DNA from: Clostridia bacterium
Lineage (GTDB): Bacteria > Bacillota > Clostridia > Christensenellales > Aristaeellaceae
Length of the DNA: 16,018 bases
Direction of reading: 5' to 3'
Assembly: GCA_900769075.1 (NCBI GenBank)
Contig: CAAGFE010000112.1
Coordinates: forward strand, 1 to 16,018
The notes below the pieces were generated by a model that was not told the DNA's origin, searched no databases, and was given only the letters and a program-made list of their open reading frames with translations. Every line of letters begins with the position of its first letter. The stretch's first letter is position 1. The translations under genes and the position numbers were made by a program. Of the stretch, positions 1 through 7,225 are shown in pieces.

Positions 1-351
1 CAACAGATTGGGATATTTGTGAATGGCTTGCTGGTAACGGGTATAGGGCCTACGGCGGCGAATGACCGACAGCAGGTTCAGATTGCGCATCACACGCAGG
101 ATTGCCTTGACATTCACCAGTTTTCCGGTTCGGCGCTGGATCCAGCGCCGAACCCGGCGAATACCGTAAGTCTGTTTGCTCTGCTGCTGGCACGCCGTGA
201 CCAGGTCAACCAGCCACTGATCCTTCGCTTCCTTCTGCTGTCGGTTCCTCCAGTCATAGTACCCGCTGCGGCTTACTTCAAACACCTCGCACATAGTTGC
301 CACGCTGTATTTCCCTCGGAATCGCTCAATCACCCGATACTTCAGTTTCAC
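1..351 (-). CDS. IS3-family transposase OrfB, N-terminal 117 residues (partial)
   Basis: The frame is open from a GTG at 351 to the window edge and is absent from the simple ATG-to-stop view because it is partial. The visible part is the helix-turn-helix segment that precedes the DDE integrase core. It contains a YSVATMCEVFEVSRSGYYDW segment and the family hallmark YGIRRVRRW, and it ends AIHKYPNLL, just before the catalytic domain would start. The GTG overlaps the orfA stop as GTGA in the -1 frame, so orfB may be made by translational coupling or by -1 frameshifting. I see no A6G-type slippery heptamer at the overlap. The catalytic DDE residues are outside the window, so activity cannot be judged. 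Confidence 0.85.
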   Translation of the reverse strand, partial: MKLKYRVIERFRGKYSVATMCEVFEVSRSGYYDWRNRQQKEAKDQWLVDLVTACQQQSKQTYGIRRVRRWIQRRTGKLVNVKAILRVMRNLNLLSVIRRRRPYTRYQQAIHKYPNLL

Positions 352-650
352 CTCCTTCCAGCTTCGGACAGAAAATTTCGCAGCAACTCCACCTGCATCC
401 GCAGCTTCACGAGTTCGTTATGCTGTTTTACTTCTTCGCTCGTTGGTTCCTTGCGGGGGCGTCCCTTGGGTCGCAAGATGTATCCGGCTGCCAGTTTCCG
501 TTCTTTGGCATGTTGCCGGTGCATCGCGCCACGCACTTCCTCGCGTGTCAGCCCTAAAGCTGTTCCGATTTCCCGATATGTTTCTCCCGCCTTGACTCGT
601 TCTTCTATGATGCTTGTCAGCTGCTCAACTTTCGTATACTTTCTTGCCAT
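348..650 (-). CDS. IS3-family transposase OrfA (helix-turn-helix)
   Basis: This is a 100-aa basic protein. Residues about 5-45 form a helix-turn-helix of the transposase_8/HTH type, with the segment ETYREIGTALGLTREEVRG. It is followed by a basic GRPRK patch near residue 64 and a C-terminal leucine-rich helix (VKLRMQVELLRNFLSEAG) of the kind that multimerises in IS3 OrfA proteins. The ATG at 650 is preceded by AGGAGG with 8-nt spacing. Its stop overlaps the orfB start. OrfA normally binds the IS ends and regulates OrfB or OrfAB. The ribosome binding site lies in a hairpin, described separately. Confidence 0.85.
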   Translation of the reverse strand: MARKYTKVEQLTSIIEERVKAGETYREIGTALGLTREEVRGAMHRQHAKERKLAAGYILRPKGRPRKEPTSEEVKQHNELVKLRMQVELLRNFLSEAGRR

Positions 651-657
651 ACAGATA

Positions 658-693
658 ACCTCCTGTCGTAGCTTCTATTCTACAACAGGAGGT
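658..693 (-). promoter_or_regulatory. Hairpin sequestering the orfA ribosome binding site
   Basis: A 14-bp stem (680-693 with 658-671, one G-U wobble in the transcript) and 8-nt loop lie just upstream of orfA. The 3' arm contains the orfA AGGAGGT. Any transcript reading into the IS from outside would fold this arm and hide the ribosome binding site. This arrangement is known from other IS elements as protection against activation by external transcription; its role here is inferred. Confidence 0.55.
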
Positions 694-773
694 CTCTTTT
701 TTCTATTGTCCGTTGGTCTGGGAACAGTCCAGCACTTCTGCGGGGGATGTTTTGACGAAGTATGAATGATGCG

Positions 774-1757
774 TCAGTCCTGTGCGCTGGAGATGCTCTT
801 GTCCAGCAGGATGAGAACCAGGGACTTCTCGTCCGCATCAAAGACCGTCTGCGCCTTGAGCGCGGTGCGCAGGAAGGCATCGGTCACATACAGCGTGCCG
901 TCCTGGAAAAAAGCGTCCTCGGCGGCGATGACCACCGGCTCACCGTCCACCAGCACGGACAGGCCTTCCGCGCTGAACCGGAGGCTCACGCTGTATCCGC
1001 AGGCGCTCAGGGTGTACAGCCCGTCGGCGCTGGAGCCCATCAGAGACCAGGTGCTCAGGCTGTCCGTCAGCTGGGCCAGGGACATCACCGGCACACCGGC
1101 CTCATTCACCCACAGGCTGGGGCGAACCAGCGCGGGCACGCCGTCCACCTGGGTCTCCCGGTAGAGGGCTTTGCCGTCGGTGCCGGAGATGATGTACGCG
1201 CCTTCCAGCAGCGTCAGCGCGCGGTGGGAGGCAGCGGGCGCCTCCGCGGCGGCGGAAGACGCGGGCGTGGCCAGCGGGGGCAGGGAAGGCGAGGGCGTAG
1301 CTGTCGGGACGGCGGTTGCTTCCACCACCGCGACCACGTTGGGATTCTCGTACAGGTTGGTCAGCGTTGCGGGGCCAGCCACGCCGTCCACACTCAGGCT
1401 GTTGGCCTTCTGGAACGCCTTGACCGCGTTGTAGGTCTTGTAGCCATACTGGCCGTCGGCGGAGCCCACGGGCAGGTAGCCCAGCTCAATCAGCCGGGTT
1501 TGGAGCTTCTTGACGTTGGTGCCGCTGTCCCCAAAGACGATCTTCCCATAGCGGGCGTTGGGCGTCAAGGAAGGCGCGGCGGTGCTGCTGGGCCCGGGCG
1601 TGGCGGTCGGCACGGCCGTCTGGTTCGGCACGGGGGAGGCAGTGATGTTCGCAGGCAGGGGGGTGGGGGTGGGCACCGTTTCGGGGGCGGGGCCTTCCTG
1701 CACGCCCAGTGTGGTCAGCAGCGCCACATAGGCCAACAAGGTCTTGAGGAAATCCAT
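774..1757 (-). CDS. Secreted peptidoglycan-binding protein with Pro/Thr-rich linkers
   Basis: This is a 327-aa protein. It has an N-terminal hydrophobic segment (residues about 2-19, FLKTLLAYVALLTTLG), then a Pro/Thr/Ala-rich linker (25-66) and one PG_binding_1 domain (about 73-136; GDSGTNVKKLQTRLIELGYL, later DGVAGPATL). A second low-complexity linker (145-178) precedes a C-terminal beta-rich region. The end of that region (DAFFQDGTLYVTDAFLRTAL and on) resembles the stalk-like copper-amine-oxidase-N repeats of clostridial cell-surface proteins. I chose the ATG at 1757 over the TTG at 1766 because AGGAGG sits 9 nt before the ATG but directly abuts the TTG. It probably binds the cell wall non-covalently; no catalytic domain is visible. 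It is transcribed divergently from the nucleotidyltransferase. Confidence 0.8.
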   Translation of the reverse strand: MDFLKTLLAYVALLTTLGVQEGPAPETVPTPTPLPANITASPVPNQTAVPTATPGPSSTAAPSLTPNARYGKIVFGDSGTNVKKLQTRLIELGYLPVGSADGQYGYKTYNAVKAFQKANSLSVDGVAGPATLTNLYENPNVVAVVEATAVPTATPSPSLPPLATPASSAAAEAPAASHRALTLLEGAYIISGTDGKALYRETQVDGVPALVRPSLWVNEAGVPVMSLAQLTDSLSTWSLMGSSADGLYTLSACGYSVSLRFSAEGLSVLVDGEPVVIAAEDAFFQDGTLYVTDAFLRTALKAQTVFDADEKSLVLILLDKSISSAQD

Positions 1758-1800
1758 ATATCGCAACCTCCTGGGTCATGATGACAATCATTCATCCTGT

Positions 1801-1829
1801 ATTATACGACAAATGCGGCGGAAACGCAA
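1801..1829 (-). promoter_or_regulatory. Promoter of the peptidoglycan-binding gene
   Basis: On the minus strand there is a perfect -10 TATAAT (1801-1806), a 17-bp spacer and a weak -35 TTGCGT (1824-1829). It overlaps one arm of a GGCGGAA/TTCCGCC inverted repeat (1817-1823 and 1837-1843) lying between the divergent promoters. Confidence 0.6.
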
Positions 1830-1861
1830 TCATGCATTCCGCCTTTCGCAAAGTTTTACAT

Positions 1862-1890
1862 TTGACACCGGGCGGAAAATGGAGTATGAT
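1862..1890 (+). promoter_or_regulatory. Sigma-A promoter of the nucleotidyltransferase gene
   Basis: A consensus TTGACA (1862-1867) is separated by 17 bp from TATGAT (1885-1890). The predicted transcript starts near 1897, about 28 nt before the ATG at 1925, and carries the AAGGAGAG ribosome binding site. Confidence 0.8.
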
Positions 1891-1924
1891 GTGGATATTC
1901 CATCCAAGAAGGAGAGAGCCAAGC

Positions 1925-2842
1925 ATGAAAGAACCGATCCTGGTGATTCTCGCTGCGGGCATGGGTTCCCGCTACGGCGGACTGAAGCAGATGGATCCCG
2001 TTGGTCCCAGCGGCGAAGCCATCCTGGATTATTCCGTCTTTGACGCCCGGCGTGCCGGCTTCAAGCGGGTGATCTTCCTCATCAAGCATGAGATTGAGGC
2101 GGATTTCAAGCGCATCGTCGGCAGCCGCATCGAGAAGCACATGGACGTGACCTATGCCTATCAGCAGCTGGATATGCTGCCCGAGGGCTTTGAGGTGCCC
2201 GCAGGCCGGGTGAAGCCCTGGGGCACCGGTCATGCGGTGCTGTGCTGCAAGGCATGGATCGACGCCCCCTTCCTGGTGATCAACGCCGATGATTATTACG
2301 GGGTGGAAGCCTACCGCATTGCCTACGAGAAGCTTTGTACCCTCCAGGATGATGACAAGGCCCGCTACTGCATGGTCGGGTATGAGCTGCGCAACACGCT
2401 GACCGAGAACGGCTATGTCTCCCGGGGCGTGTGCACCACCGATGACGCCGGCTTTCTCGCCACCGTCACCGAGCGGACGCACATCATCAGCACCTGCGAT
2501 GGCCCGATGTTCACCGAGGACGGGATAACCTATCATCGTTTGCCGGAGGATGCGCCCGTCAGCATGAACATGTTCGGCTTCACCCCGTCCATCCTGGCGG
2601 AAATGGACGCAACCTTCCCGGCATTCCTGGCCAGGGCAGCATCGGAGAATCCCCTGAAGGCGGAGTATTTCCTGCCCGGGGTGATCAACGGCATGCTGGA
2701 GAAGGGCAGCGCCACGGTGGAGGTGCTCAAATGCCCCGCCCGGTGGTACGGCGTGACCTATCAGGAGGATAAGCCTCGGGTGAAGGCGGCGCTGGCGGCC
2801 ATGGCAGCGGAGCAGCTGTATCCCACACCGCTGTGGGGCTGA
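1925..2842 (+). CDS. Sugar-phosphate nucleotidyltransferase-like protein (NTP_transferase family)
   Basis: This is a 305-aa cytoplasmic protein. The N-terminus has the nucleotide-binding signature LAAGMGSRYGGLKQMDPVG (residues 9-27), the mark of NDP-sugar pyrophosphorylases that transfer NMP from an NTP to a sugar phosphate. PWGTGHAV (98-105) and NADDYYG (120-126) fit the nucleobase pocket and the metal-binding Asp region. The open frame extends upstream to 1778, but the ATG at 1925 is chosen because AAGGAGAG precedes it and the promoter lies at 1862-1890, inside the longer version. It is monocistronic and ends at a bidirectional terminator. The sugar substrate cannot be told from the sequence. 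The neighbouring envelope proteins would fit a cell-surface glycan role, but that is inference. Confidence 0.82.
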   Translation: MKEPILVILAAGMGSRYGGLKQMDPVGPSGEAILDYSVFDARRAGFKRVIFLIKHEIEADFKRIVGSRIEKHMDVTYAYQQLDMLPEGFEVPAGRVKPWGTGHAVLCCKAWIDAPFLVINADDYYGVEAYRIAYEKLCTLQDDDKARYCMVGYELRNTLTENGYVSRGVCTTDDAGFLATVTERTHIISTCDGPMFTEDGITYHRLPEDAPVSMNMFGFTPSILAEMDATFPAFLARAASENPLKAEYFLPGVINGMLEKGSATVEVLKCPARWYGVTYQEDKPRVKAALAAMAAEQLYPTPLWG

Positions 2843-2855
2843 TGACAAGCAGCAG

Positions 2856-2898
2856 AAAGCGGCCTTGCCCACCGACGGGGAAACAAGGCCGCTTTTCT
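2856..2898. terminator. Bidirectional intrinsic terminator between convergent genes
   Basis: The inverted repeat AAAGCGGCCTTG (2856-2867) / CAAGGCCGCTTT (2884-2895) has a GC-rich stem. A T-run follows on the plus strand and an A/T tract flanks it on the minus side. It serves the nucleotidyltransferase on one strand and the peptidoglycan-binding gene ending at 2906 on the other. Confidence 0.85.
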
Positions 2899-2905
2899 TC
2901 GCAGA

Positions 2906-3418
2906 TCAATCCTTGGCAGGCTTCAGGTAGCCGAAGGGCTTGCATCGGCCGCAGCGCAGCATGTCCATGGCGAGCGCGTTGCGTTGGGACACCATCCGGG
3001 GATCCTTCATCTGGCAGCAGTCCGGGCGGGCGTGATGGCGCAAGCCGCCGTCCGTCGGCACCCAGACGATCACCGTGCTGCTCTCCGGGTCATACGCATC
3101 CAGCGCATCCGGCAGCATGCCCCAGATCAGCAGCGTCAGCGTTTCGTCGTCCATCAAGCCGCTGGTTGGAAGATGGTTTTCCTGCTGGAACCGAAGCACG
3201 GCCTGCAAGGTATGATCGTCGAACCGGGCGCCGTCCGCGTTCTCCGCGAGAAATCCCTGCGCAACCAATGCGGCTTGGATGAACGCCACCGCCGGGCCGT
3301 CATCGCCCAGCTGAATGAAGCATTCACAATCCTCCTTGCCGCACTGGCAGGGGATCTCTGCGCAGGCGCAGCAAGCAAAGAGGCAAAAGGCCAACAGGGC
3401 GCTGAGTATTCTTTGCAT
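2906..3418 (-). CDS. Secreted peptidoglycan-binding protein with C-terminal His/Cys motif domain
   Basis: This is a 170-aa protein. The start ATG at 3418 is preceded by GGAAGGGAGG, and the longer open frame to 3481 runs through the promoter, so it is rejected. Residues 1-20 are a signal peptide (LSALLAFCLFACCACA). A Cys-rich patch (CQCGKEDCEC) follows, then a PG_binding_1 domain (about 35-100; DGPAVAFIQAALVAQGFL and on to SGLMDDETL). The C-terminus (VWVPTDGGLRHHARPDCCQM, then a CGRCKP) matches a small domain I recall as recurrent in Firmicutes surface proteins, of pattern PTxGGxxxHxxPxC...P..V....A......C..C. The His/Cys spacing suggests a structural metal site or disulfides. The function is unproven. 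Confidence 0.75.
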   Translation of the reverse strand: MQRILSALLAFCLFACCACAEIPCQCGKEDCECFIQLGDDGPAVAFIQAALVAQGFLAENADGARFDDHTLQAVLRFQQENHLPTSGLMDDETLTLLIWGMLPDALDAYDPESSTVIVWVPTDGGLRHHARPDCCQMKDPRMVSQRNALAMDMLRCGRCKPFGYLKPAKD

Positions 3419-3446
3419 AGAACATGCCTCCCTTCCTATACCGAAC

Positions 3447-3475
3447 AGGATAGCACAGCCTTCGGGCCGTGTAAA
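3447..3475 (-). promoter_or_regulatory. Promoter of the second peptidoglycan-binding gene
   Basis: On the minus strand there is a -35 TTTACA (3470-3475), a 17-bp spacer and a -10 TATCCT (3447-3452), about 30 nt upstream of the ATG at 3418. It is divergent from the tRNA promoter. Confidence 0.65.
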
Positions 3476-3549
3476 GCGCAAAAAGCGAAAAGGAGGGAAA
3501 ATTCACGAGAAAACATGAGAAAACTCAGAAAAAAACTTCACAAAAGGGG

Positions 3550-3578
3550 TTGACACTTCCAGCGAGCTGTGATAAAAT
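3550..3578 (+). promoter_or_regulatory. tRNA-Pro promoter
   Basis: TTGACA (3550-3555), 17-bp spacer, TAAAAT (3573-3578). An A-rich stretch just upstream (about 3478-3545) looks like an UP element, typical of stable RNA promoters. The start of transcription would be about 35 nt before the mature tRNA. Confidence 0.8.
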
Positions 3579-3621
3579 ATATATCGTTCGTGAGGCAATG
3601 CCTACCGAATCAGCTGAATAT

Positions 3622-3695
3622 CTGGGTGTGGCGCAGTTTGGTAGCGTGCTTGAATGGGGTTCAAGAGGCCGGAAGTTCGAATCTTCTCACCCAGA
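3622..3695 (+). tRNA. tRNA-Pro (anticodon GGG)
   Basis: A 74-nt cloverleaf. The acceptor stem CTGGGTG pairs with CACCCAG, followed by discriminator A. The D-arm is GCGC...GCGT. The anticodon stem CTTGA/TCAAG encloses the loop ATGGGGT, giving anticodon GGG for CCC/CCU. The T-arm GGAAG-TTCGAAT-CTTCT has one G-U pair. CCA is not encoded. No repeat of its 3' end is seen in the window, so there is no sign that it serves as an attachment site here. Confidence 0.95.
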
Positions 3696-3703
3696 CTTAG
3701 AAG

Positions 3704-3746
3704 AAAGCCTTGAAACAGATGCGTTTCAGGGCTTTTCATTTGTTTT
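3704..3746 (+). terminator. Intrinsic terminator of the tRNA-Pro gene
   Basis: A 13-bp stem (3704-3716 with 3723-3735, one G-U) and 6-nt loop is followed by a T-rich tract to about 3746. It begins 8 nt after the tRNA. Confidence 0.85.
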
Positions 3747-3833
3747 TCTCAGTTTTCCCTTCTTGATGAATGCTTCCATACGGTCTGCGCTGTTTCGGCG
3801 CATTTGCTATGTGACATTCCCGAATAACCACAT

Positions 3834-3870
3834 AAAAGCCCTTGCACCGCAATTGACCGGCGCAAGGGCT
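3834..3870 (-). terminator. Terminator of the GH2-GH95-CBM operon
   Basis: On the minus strand GCCCTTGC (3862-3869) pairs with GCAAGGGC (3838-3845), and the inner loop can pair further. TTTTAT follows immediately. It lies about 20 nt after the stop of the carbohydrate-binding protein. Confidence 0.8.
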
Positions 3871-3889
3871 GGAGGCCTGTTCGTTGGGA

Positions 3890-4855
3890 TTACTCTGCCT
3901 TGGGCGCCCAGGACAGGAAATCTACATTGATTGCCTTATAGGTGCTATTGTCGAAATTCTCCACATTTTTCAGAACAATCTTGTTGATGCCGGCCTTCAG
4001 TTCCACGTCCACCACGGCGTCCACATACACATTCCAGTCGGACTGTCCCTCGATGGGCAGCGCAATGCGTTCGCCATCGTTGACAATCATATCCGCGCAG
4101 CGAATCTGGCCGTCCTTGGCTTTGGCTGCATAGCGCAGGGTCAGGGTATACACGCCTGCATTTTCTACACTCACGTTGAACTGCATGTATGCATCGCTAA
4201 AGGTACCGTCGCCGTTGTCCACCGGGCCCAGTCCAAGGCAGCCGCGCTCGGTGGATTCATTGCCCTTCACCTGAGCTTCCATATTGCCCAGATTGGCGTA
4301 ATCAGAGTCCAGCGCAAGCATGGAACCGGTATTGGCGGCTGGCATCGCTTCCTCAACAAGCTCCCAGGAAATATAGTCCACATTGATGGCCTTGTATGTG
4401 CTGTTATCGAAGTTCTCCACATTCTTCAGCACAATGGTGTTGGTGCCGGCGTTGAGCAGCACTTCCACCACAGCATCCGCATACACGTTCCAATCAGGCT
4501 GGCCTTCAATGGGCAGGGCGATGCGTTCACCATCATTGACGATCAGGTCTGCACAGCGGATTTGTCCTTCCTTCGCCTTCGCTGCGTAGCGGATGGTCAG
4601 GGTGTAAACCCCTGCGTTCTCCACCGTTACATCAAACTTCAGATACGCATCAGCGAAGGTACCATCCTCATTCTTCGCAGGGCTCAGACCCAGGCAACCA
4701 CGCTCGGTGGATTCACCGCCCTTGACCTGGGCTGTCATGTCGTTCAGGAAATCAAACTCACTGTCCACAGCAAGGATTCGCCCGGTATCCTCCGCAAACG
4801 CGCAGGTCATCATCGCCATCAGCAGCGCAAGCACAAGAACCAACATCTTCTTCAT
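3890..4855 (-). CDS. Secreted protein of two tandem carbohydrate-binding modules (CBM6/CBM35-like)
   Basis: This is a 321-aa protein with a signal peptide (residues 1-21, cleavage after AFA). It is then almost entirely two copies of one about 145-residue beta-sandwich module, at residues 25-168 and 177-321, offset by 152. Both copies keep ESTERGCLGL, ENAGVYTLT, RYAAKAK, the stretch IRCAD..IVNDGERIALPIEG, and KNVENFDNSTYKAINVD, a layout typical of CBM6/CBM35-type sugar-binding domains. There is no catalytic domain, anchor or membrane segment. It is the last gene of the operon, 17 nt after the GH95 stop, with AAGAAGG 8 nt before its ATG. A reasonable inference is an extracellular glycan-binding protein working with the fucosidase/galactosidase pair; the ligand is unknown. 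Confidence 0.78.
   Translation of the reverse strand: MKKMLVLVLALLMAMMTCAFAEDTGRILAVDSEFDFLNDMTAQVKGGESTERGCLGLSPAKNEDGTFADAYLKFDVTVENAGVYTLTIRYAAKAKEGQIRCADLIVNDGERIALPIEGQPDWNVYADAVVEVLLNAGTNTIVLKNVENFDNSTYKAINVDYISWELVEEAMPAANTGSMLALDSDYANLGNMEAQVKGNESTERGCLGLGPVDNGDGTFSDAYMQFNVSVENAGVYTLTLRYAAKAKDGQIRCADMIVNDGERIALPIEGQSDWNVYVDAVVDVELKAGINKIVLKNVENFDNSTYKAINVDFLSWAPKAE
3893..4783 (-). repeat. Internal tandem duplication encoding the two CBM modules
   Basis: The coding segments 4352-4783 (module 1) and 3893-4327 (module 2) are recognisably similar at DNA level as well as protein level, for example around 3920-3975 and 4380-4435. This indicates a fairly recent intragenic duplication. Confidence 0.8.
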
Positions 4856-4872
4856 GATCGTAACCTTCTTTC

Positions 4873-7212
4873 TTATTTCATCAATTCAACAGGGTTGAGC
4901 ATTTCATTTCCGGCAGGCAGGGAGACCGTCAGCCGCTTGTCGAACAGGCGGAGGGTCGTGGGTCTGTCAGAGCCGGAAATCAGCCTCAGGTAGGTCAGCT
5001 TGCCGTTTTCCACCTTCAGATCCACGGTGTAGCCATTGGCACCCCGCAGGCCCTGGGCCTCCACGTTTTTCCATGCGGAAGGCAGCGCGGGCAGGATGGT
5101 CAATTCGTCCAGGTTGCTGTCCACCAGCAGGCGCGGCACACCGGATGCTGCCGCAAAGTTGCCGTCGATCTGGAACGGCGGATGCGCAGAGAACAGGTTC
5201 ATGTACGAGCCGCCGCTGTTGTGCATCTCGGTTTCGCAGGTGTCCACGAAGTGGAGCTGGCCTCTGAGCAGCTTCAGGGCGTGATCACCGTCCCGCAGCC
5301 GGGCCCAGATGTTCACCTTCCAGCCCAGGCTCCATCCGGTTCCGCCGTCGCCACGGTAAGCAAGCGTCGCGCGGACGGCGTCCAGGATGCGGGGCTCACT
5401 GTCCACGGTGATCAGGTGACCGGGGAACAATCCGGACAACAGCGACAGATGGCGGTGCTGGGGCTCGGTTTCCTCGTAGGCGGCGTCCCACTCGACCAGG
5501 CGGCCATCCGGGCCGATGCGGTAGGGCGGCGTATGTGCCAGCACATGACGGGCTGCGTCGGCATCCGGCTCCTCCAGGCCAAGGTGGTCAAGGGCAGTCA
5601 GGTAATCCTTCAGCACCTCGCGGATGATCTCGTCGGTCATGGTAGTAGCCTTTGCCACGGAAATCCGCTTTCCGCCCAGTACATACTTGTGCTCGGGCGA
5701 AGTAGCGGGGCGCATGGTCAGGTAACCATTCTCGTCTGCGGAAACCGTGTCGATGAAGAACTGCGCAGCGTTCCGCAGCACAGGCAGCGCACGCTCCTGG
5801 AGGAAAGCCTTGTCCCCAGTGTAGATGTAATGCTCGAACAGATGCCCGGAGAGCCAGCCATAGGCCATGGGCCACCAGCCGTACACCGCCGCGCCCTGTC
5901 CATGCAGGCCAACCGGTGTTGCAAGCCCCCACAGGTCAGTGTTGTGGTTAGTCACTGCACCGCGGGCGTGGAATACCTCCTTCGCGACCTCGCTGCCGGT
6001 GACGGAGAGGCGATCCACCAGGTCAAACAGCGGCTCATGCGCACCGGGCACATTGCAGATCTCCGCCGGCCAGTAGTTCATCTCCGTGTTGATGTTGGTG
6101 GTGTAGTTGCTGCTCCACGGGGGCTGCATCATATCGTTCCAGATGCCCTGCAAATTGAGCGCCTGCGTACCCGGGCGGGAGCCGCTCACCAGCAGGTAGC
6201 GTCCGAACTGGTAGAGCAGGATGGGCAGGGAGTCATCCTCCGCACCATCGGAGTAACGGCGCAGACGGACATCCGTGGGCAAGTCATCGTGGCATTCTCC
6301 GCCAACGGTAATGGACTGGCGCGCCATCAGGGCGGTGAAGTCCTGTCGATGAGCCGTCAGCATGTCCGCGAAGGTCAGCGTTTCAGCCGCGTTCAGATCC
6401 TTGCGGGCCAGAGCGGCGTGATCCACCCCGGACAGGCCCGGGTACTTGTCGAATGCCTCGAAGTTGCTCCGGCACACCAGCCGCAGCTCCAGCCAGGTCG
6501 CGCCGGTGACGGTGAGCTGCTCCCCTACCGCCTGCATCCGGCCATCCGTCGCGGCGTGGAGGATCGTCGTGGCGCTGATGCCCTGACGCTCCGGCGCATC
6601 GTCGTAGGAGATGGCCTCCGGCGAGGTATCGTGGTAGTTGGGCAGCGAACGGGAGGGGCAGCGGGTGGTCATGACGATTTCGCAGCCCGAGGCCTTGATC
6701 TGATGGCGAAGCTGACTGTCCAGCGCCAGCTCTGCCGTCAAGACGGGCTGGGAGGCTGTCATGCGCAGGCAGATCATTTGCTGGGGATGGGACACGAAGG
6801 TCGTGCGTTCATACACAACGTCCTCAACCGTGAAGGCTGTCCTGGCAACGCCATCCATCAGGGACAATTCGCGCAGGTAGCCTGCCACCCCGGCTTGTTC
6901 AAGGTTGGGGAAGGTAAGCAGCAGATCGCCCAGGGGCTCGTAGTTCTCAGTGAACTCACCCAGCACATGCGCCCGCAGTTCCTCCTCCGCCTCCCAGGCC
7001 TTGCCTGCAAGAACCAACTCCTGCGCCTTCTGGATATGCTCGTAGCTGCCGGGGATGATGTGATTCCCCGGATGGCCTGACCATAGGGTGTCCTCATTCA
7101 GACCAATACGCTCCCTGGCAATGCCGCCGAAGGCCATGATGCCCAGGCGTCCGTTGCCCTGGGGCAGACCCTCCACCCATTTGGCCGCCGGTTGATGGTA
7201 GAACATTTTCAA
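4873..7212 (-). CDS. Glycoside hydrolase family 95, alpha-L-fucosidase-like
   Basis: This is a 779-aa protein without a signal peptide, so probably cytoplasmic. The N-terminus (WVEGLPQGNGRLGIMAFGGI, NEDTLWSGHPGN) is the GH95 super-sandwich signature; an (alpha/alpha)6 barrel and a C-terminal beta domain follow. The residues expected from Bifidobacterium AfcA (two Asn activating water, a Glu and an Asp) can be placed. They are N373 and N375 in TNINTEMNYW, E507 in SPEHKY and D683 in FQIDGNF, all present. GH95 enzymes hydrolyse alpha-1,2-linked L-fucose by inversion; some members act on L-galactose. TTG at 7212 is favoured (AAGGAGG 8 nt upstream); ATG at 7206 is the alternative. It lies 13 nt downstream of the GH2 gene. 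The FQIDGNFAAASG segment departs slightly from the usual GNFGG form. Confidence 0.88.
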   Translation of the reverse strand: MKMFYHQPAAKWVEGLPQGNGRLGIMAFGGIARERIGLNEDTLWSGHPGNHIIPGSYEHIQKAQELVLAGKAWEAEEELRAHVLGEFTENYEPLGDLLLTFPNLEQAGVAGYLRELSLMDGVARTAFTVEDVVYERTTFVSHPQQMICLRMTASQPVLTAELALDSQLRHQIKASGCEIVMTTRCPSRSLPNYHDTSPEAISYDDAPERQGISATTILHAATDGRMQAVGEQLTVTGATWLELRLVCRSNFEAFDKYPGLSGVDHAALARKDLNAAETLTFADMLTAHRQDFTALMARQSITVGGECHDDLPTDVRLRRYSDGAEDDSLPILLYQFGRYLLVSGSRPGTQALNLQGIWNDMMQPPWSSNYTTNINTEMNYWPAEICNVPGAHEPLFDLVDRLSVTGSEVAKEVFHARGAVTNHNTDLWGLATPVGLHGQGAAVYGWWPMAYGWLSGHLFEHYIYTGDKAFLQERALPVLRNAAQFFIDTVSADENGYLTMRPATSPEHKYVLGGKRISVAKATTMTDEIIREVLKDYLTALDHLGLEEPDADAARHVLAHTPPYRIGPDGRLVEWDAAYEETEPQHRHLSLLSGLFPGHLITVDSEPRILDAVRATLAYRGDGGTGWSLGWKVNIWARLRDGDHALKLLRGQLHFVDTCETEMHNSGGSYMNLFSAHPPFQIDGNFAAASGVPRLLVDSNLDELTILPALPSAWKNVEAQGLRGANGYTVDLKVENGKLTYLRLISGSDRPTTLRLFDKRLTVSLPAGNEMLNPVELMK

Positions 7213-7225
7213 TGGGCATTCCTCC

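Larger units (their letters stand above)
1..731 (-). mobile_element. IS3-family insertion sequence, 5' part (right side in window); left part cut by window edge
   Basis: A minus-strand orfA/orfB pair of IS3 type is followed outward by a non-coding tip ending near 731. Read on the minus strand the tip begins TGGACTGTTCCCAGACCAAC, which resembles the TG...CA-type terminal inverted repeats of clostridial IS3 elements. The other end and the target duplication lie outside the window, so the exact boundary is inferred. The element inserted about 43 bp beyond the stop codon of the neighbouring peptidoglycan-binding gene and did not break that gene, although it may have replaced its terminator. Confidence 0.8.

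Noticed and set aside
762..1781. 339-aa plus-strand open frame
   Set aside because: It is a His/Gly/Arg-rich antisense shadow of the peptidoglycan-binding gene, which has a signal sequence, a domain match and a ribosome binding site.
3622..3695. tRNA-Pro as the integration site of the mobile element
   Set aside because: The element-like DNA starts more than 5 kb away, there is no integrase nearby, and no copy of the tRNA 3' end is seen in the window.
5182..7080. 632-aa plus-strand open frame
   Set aside because: It is an antisense shadow of the GH95 gene, whose catalytic motifs are all in place on the minus strand.
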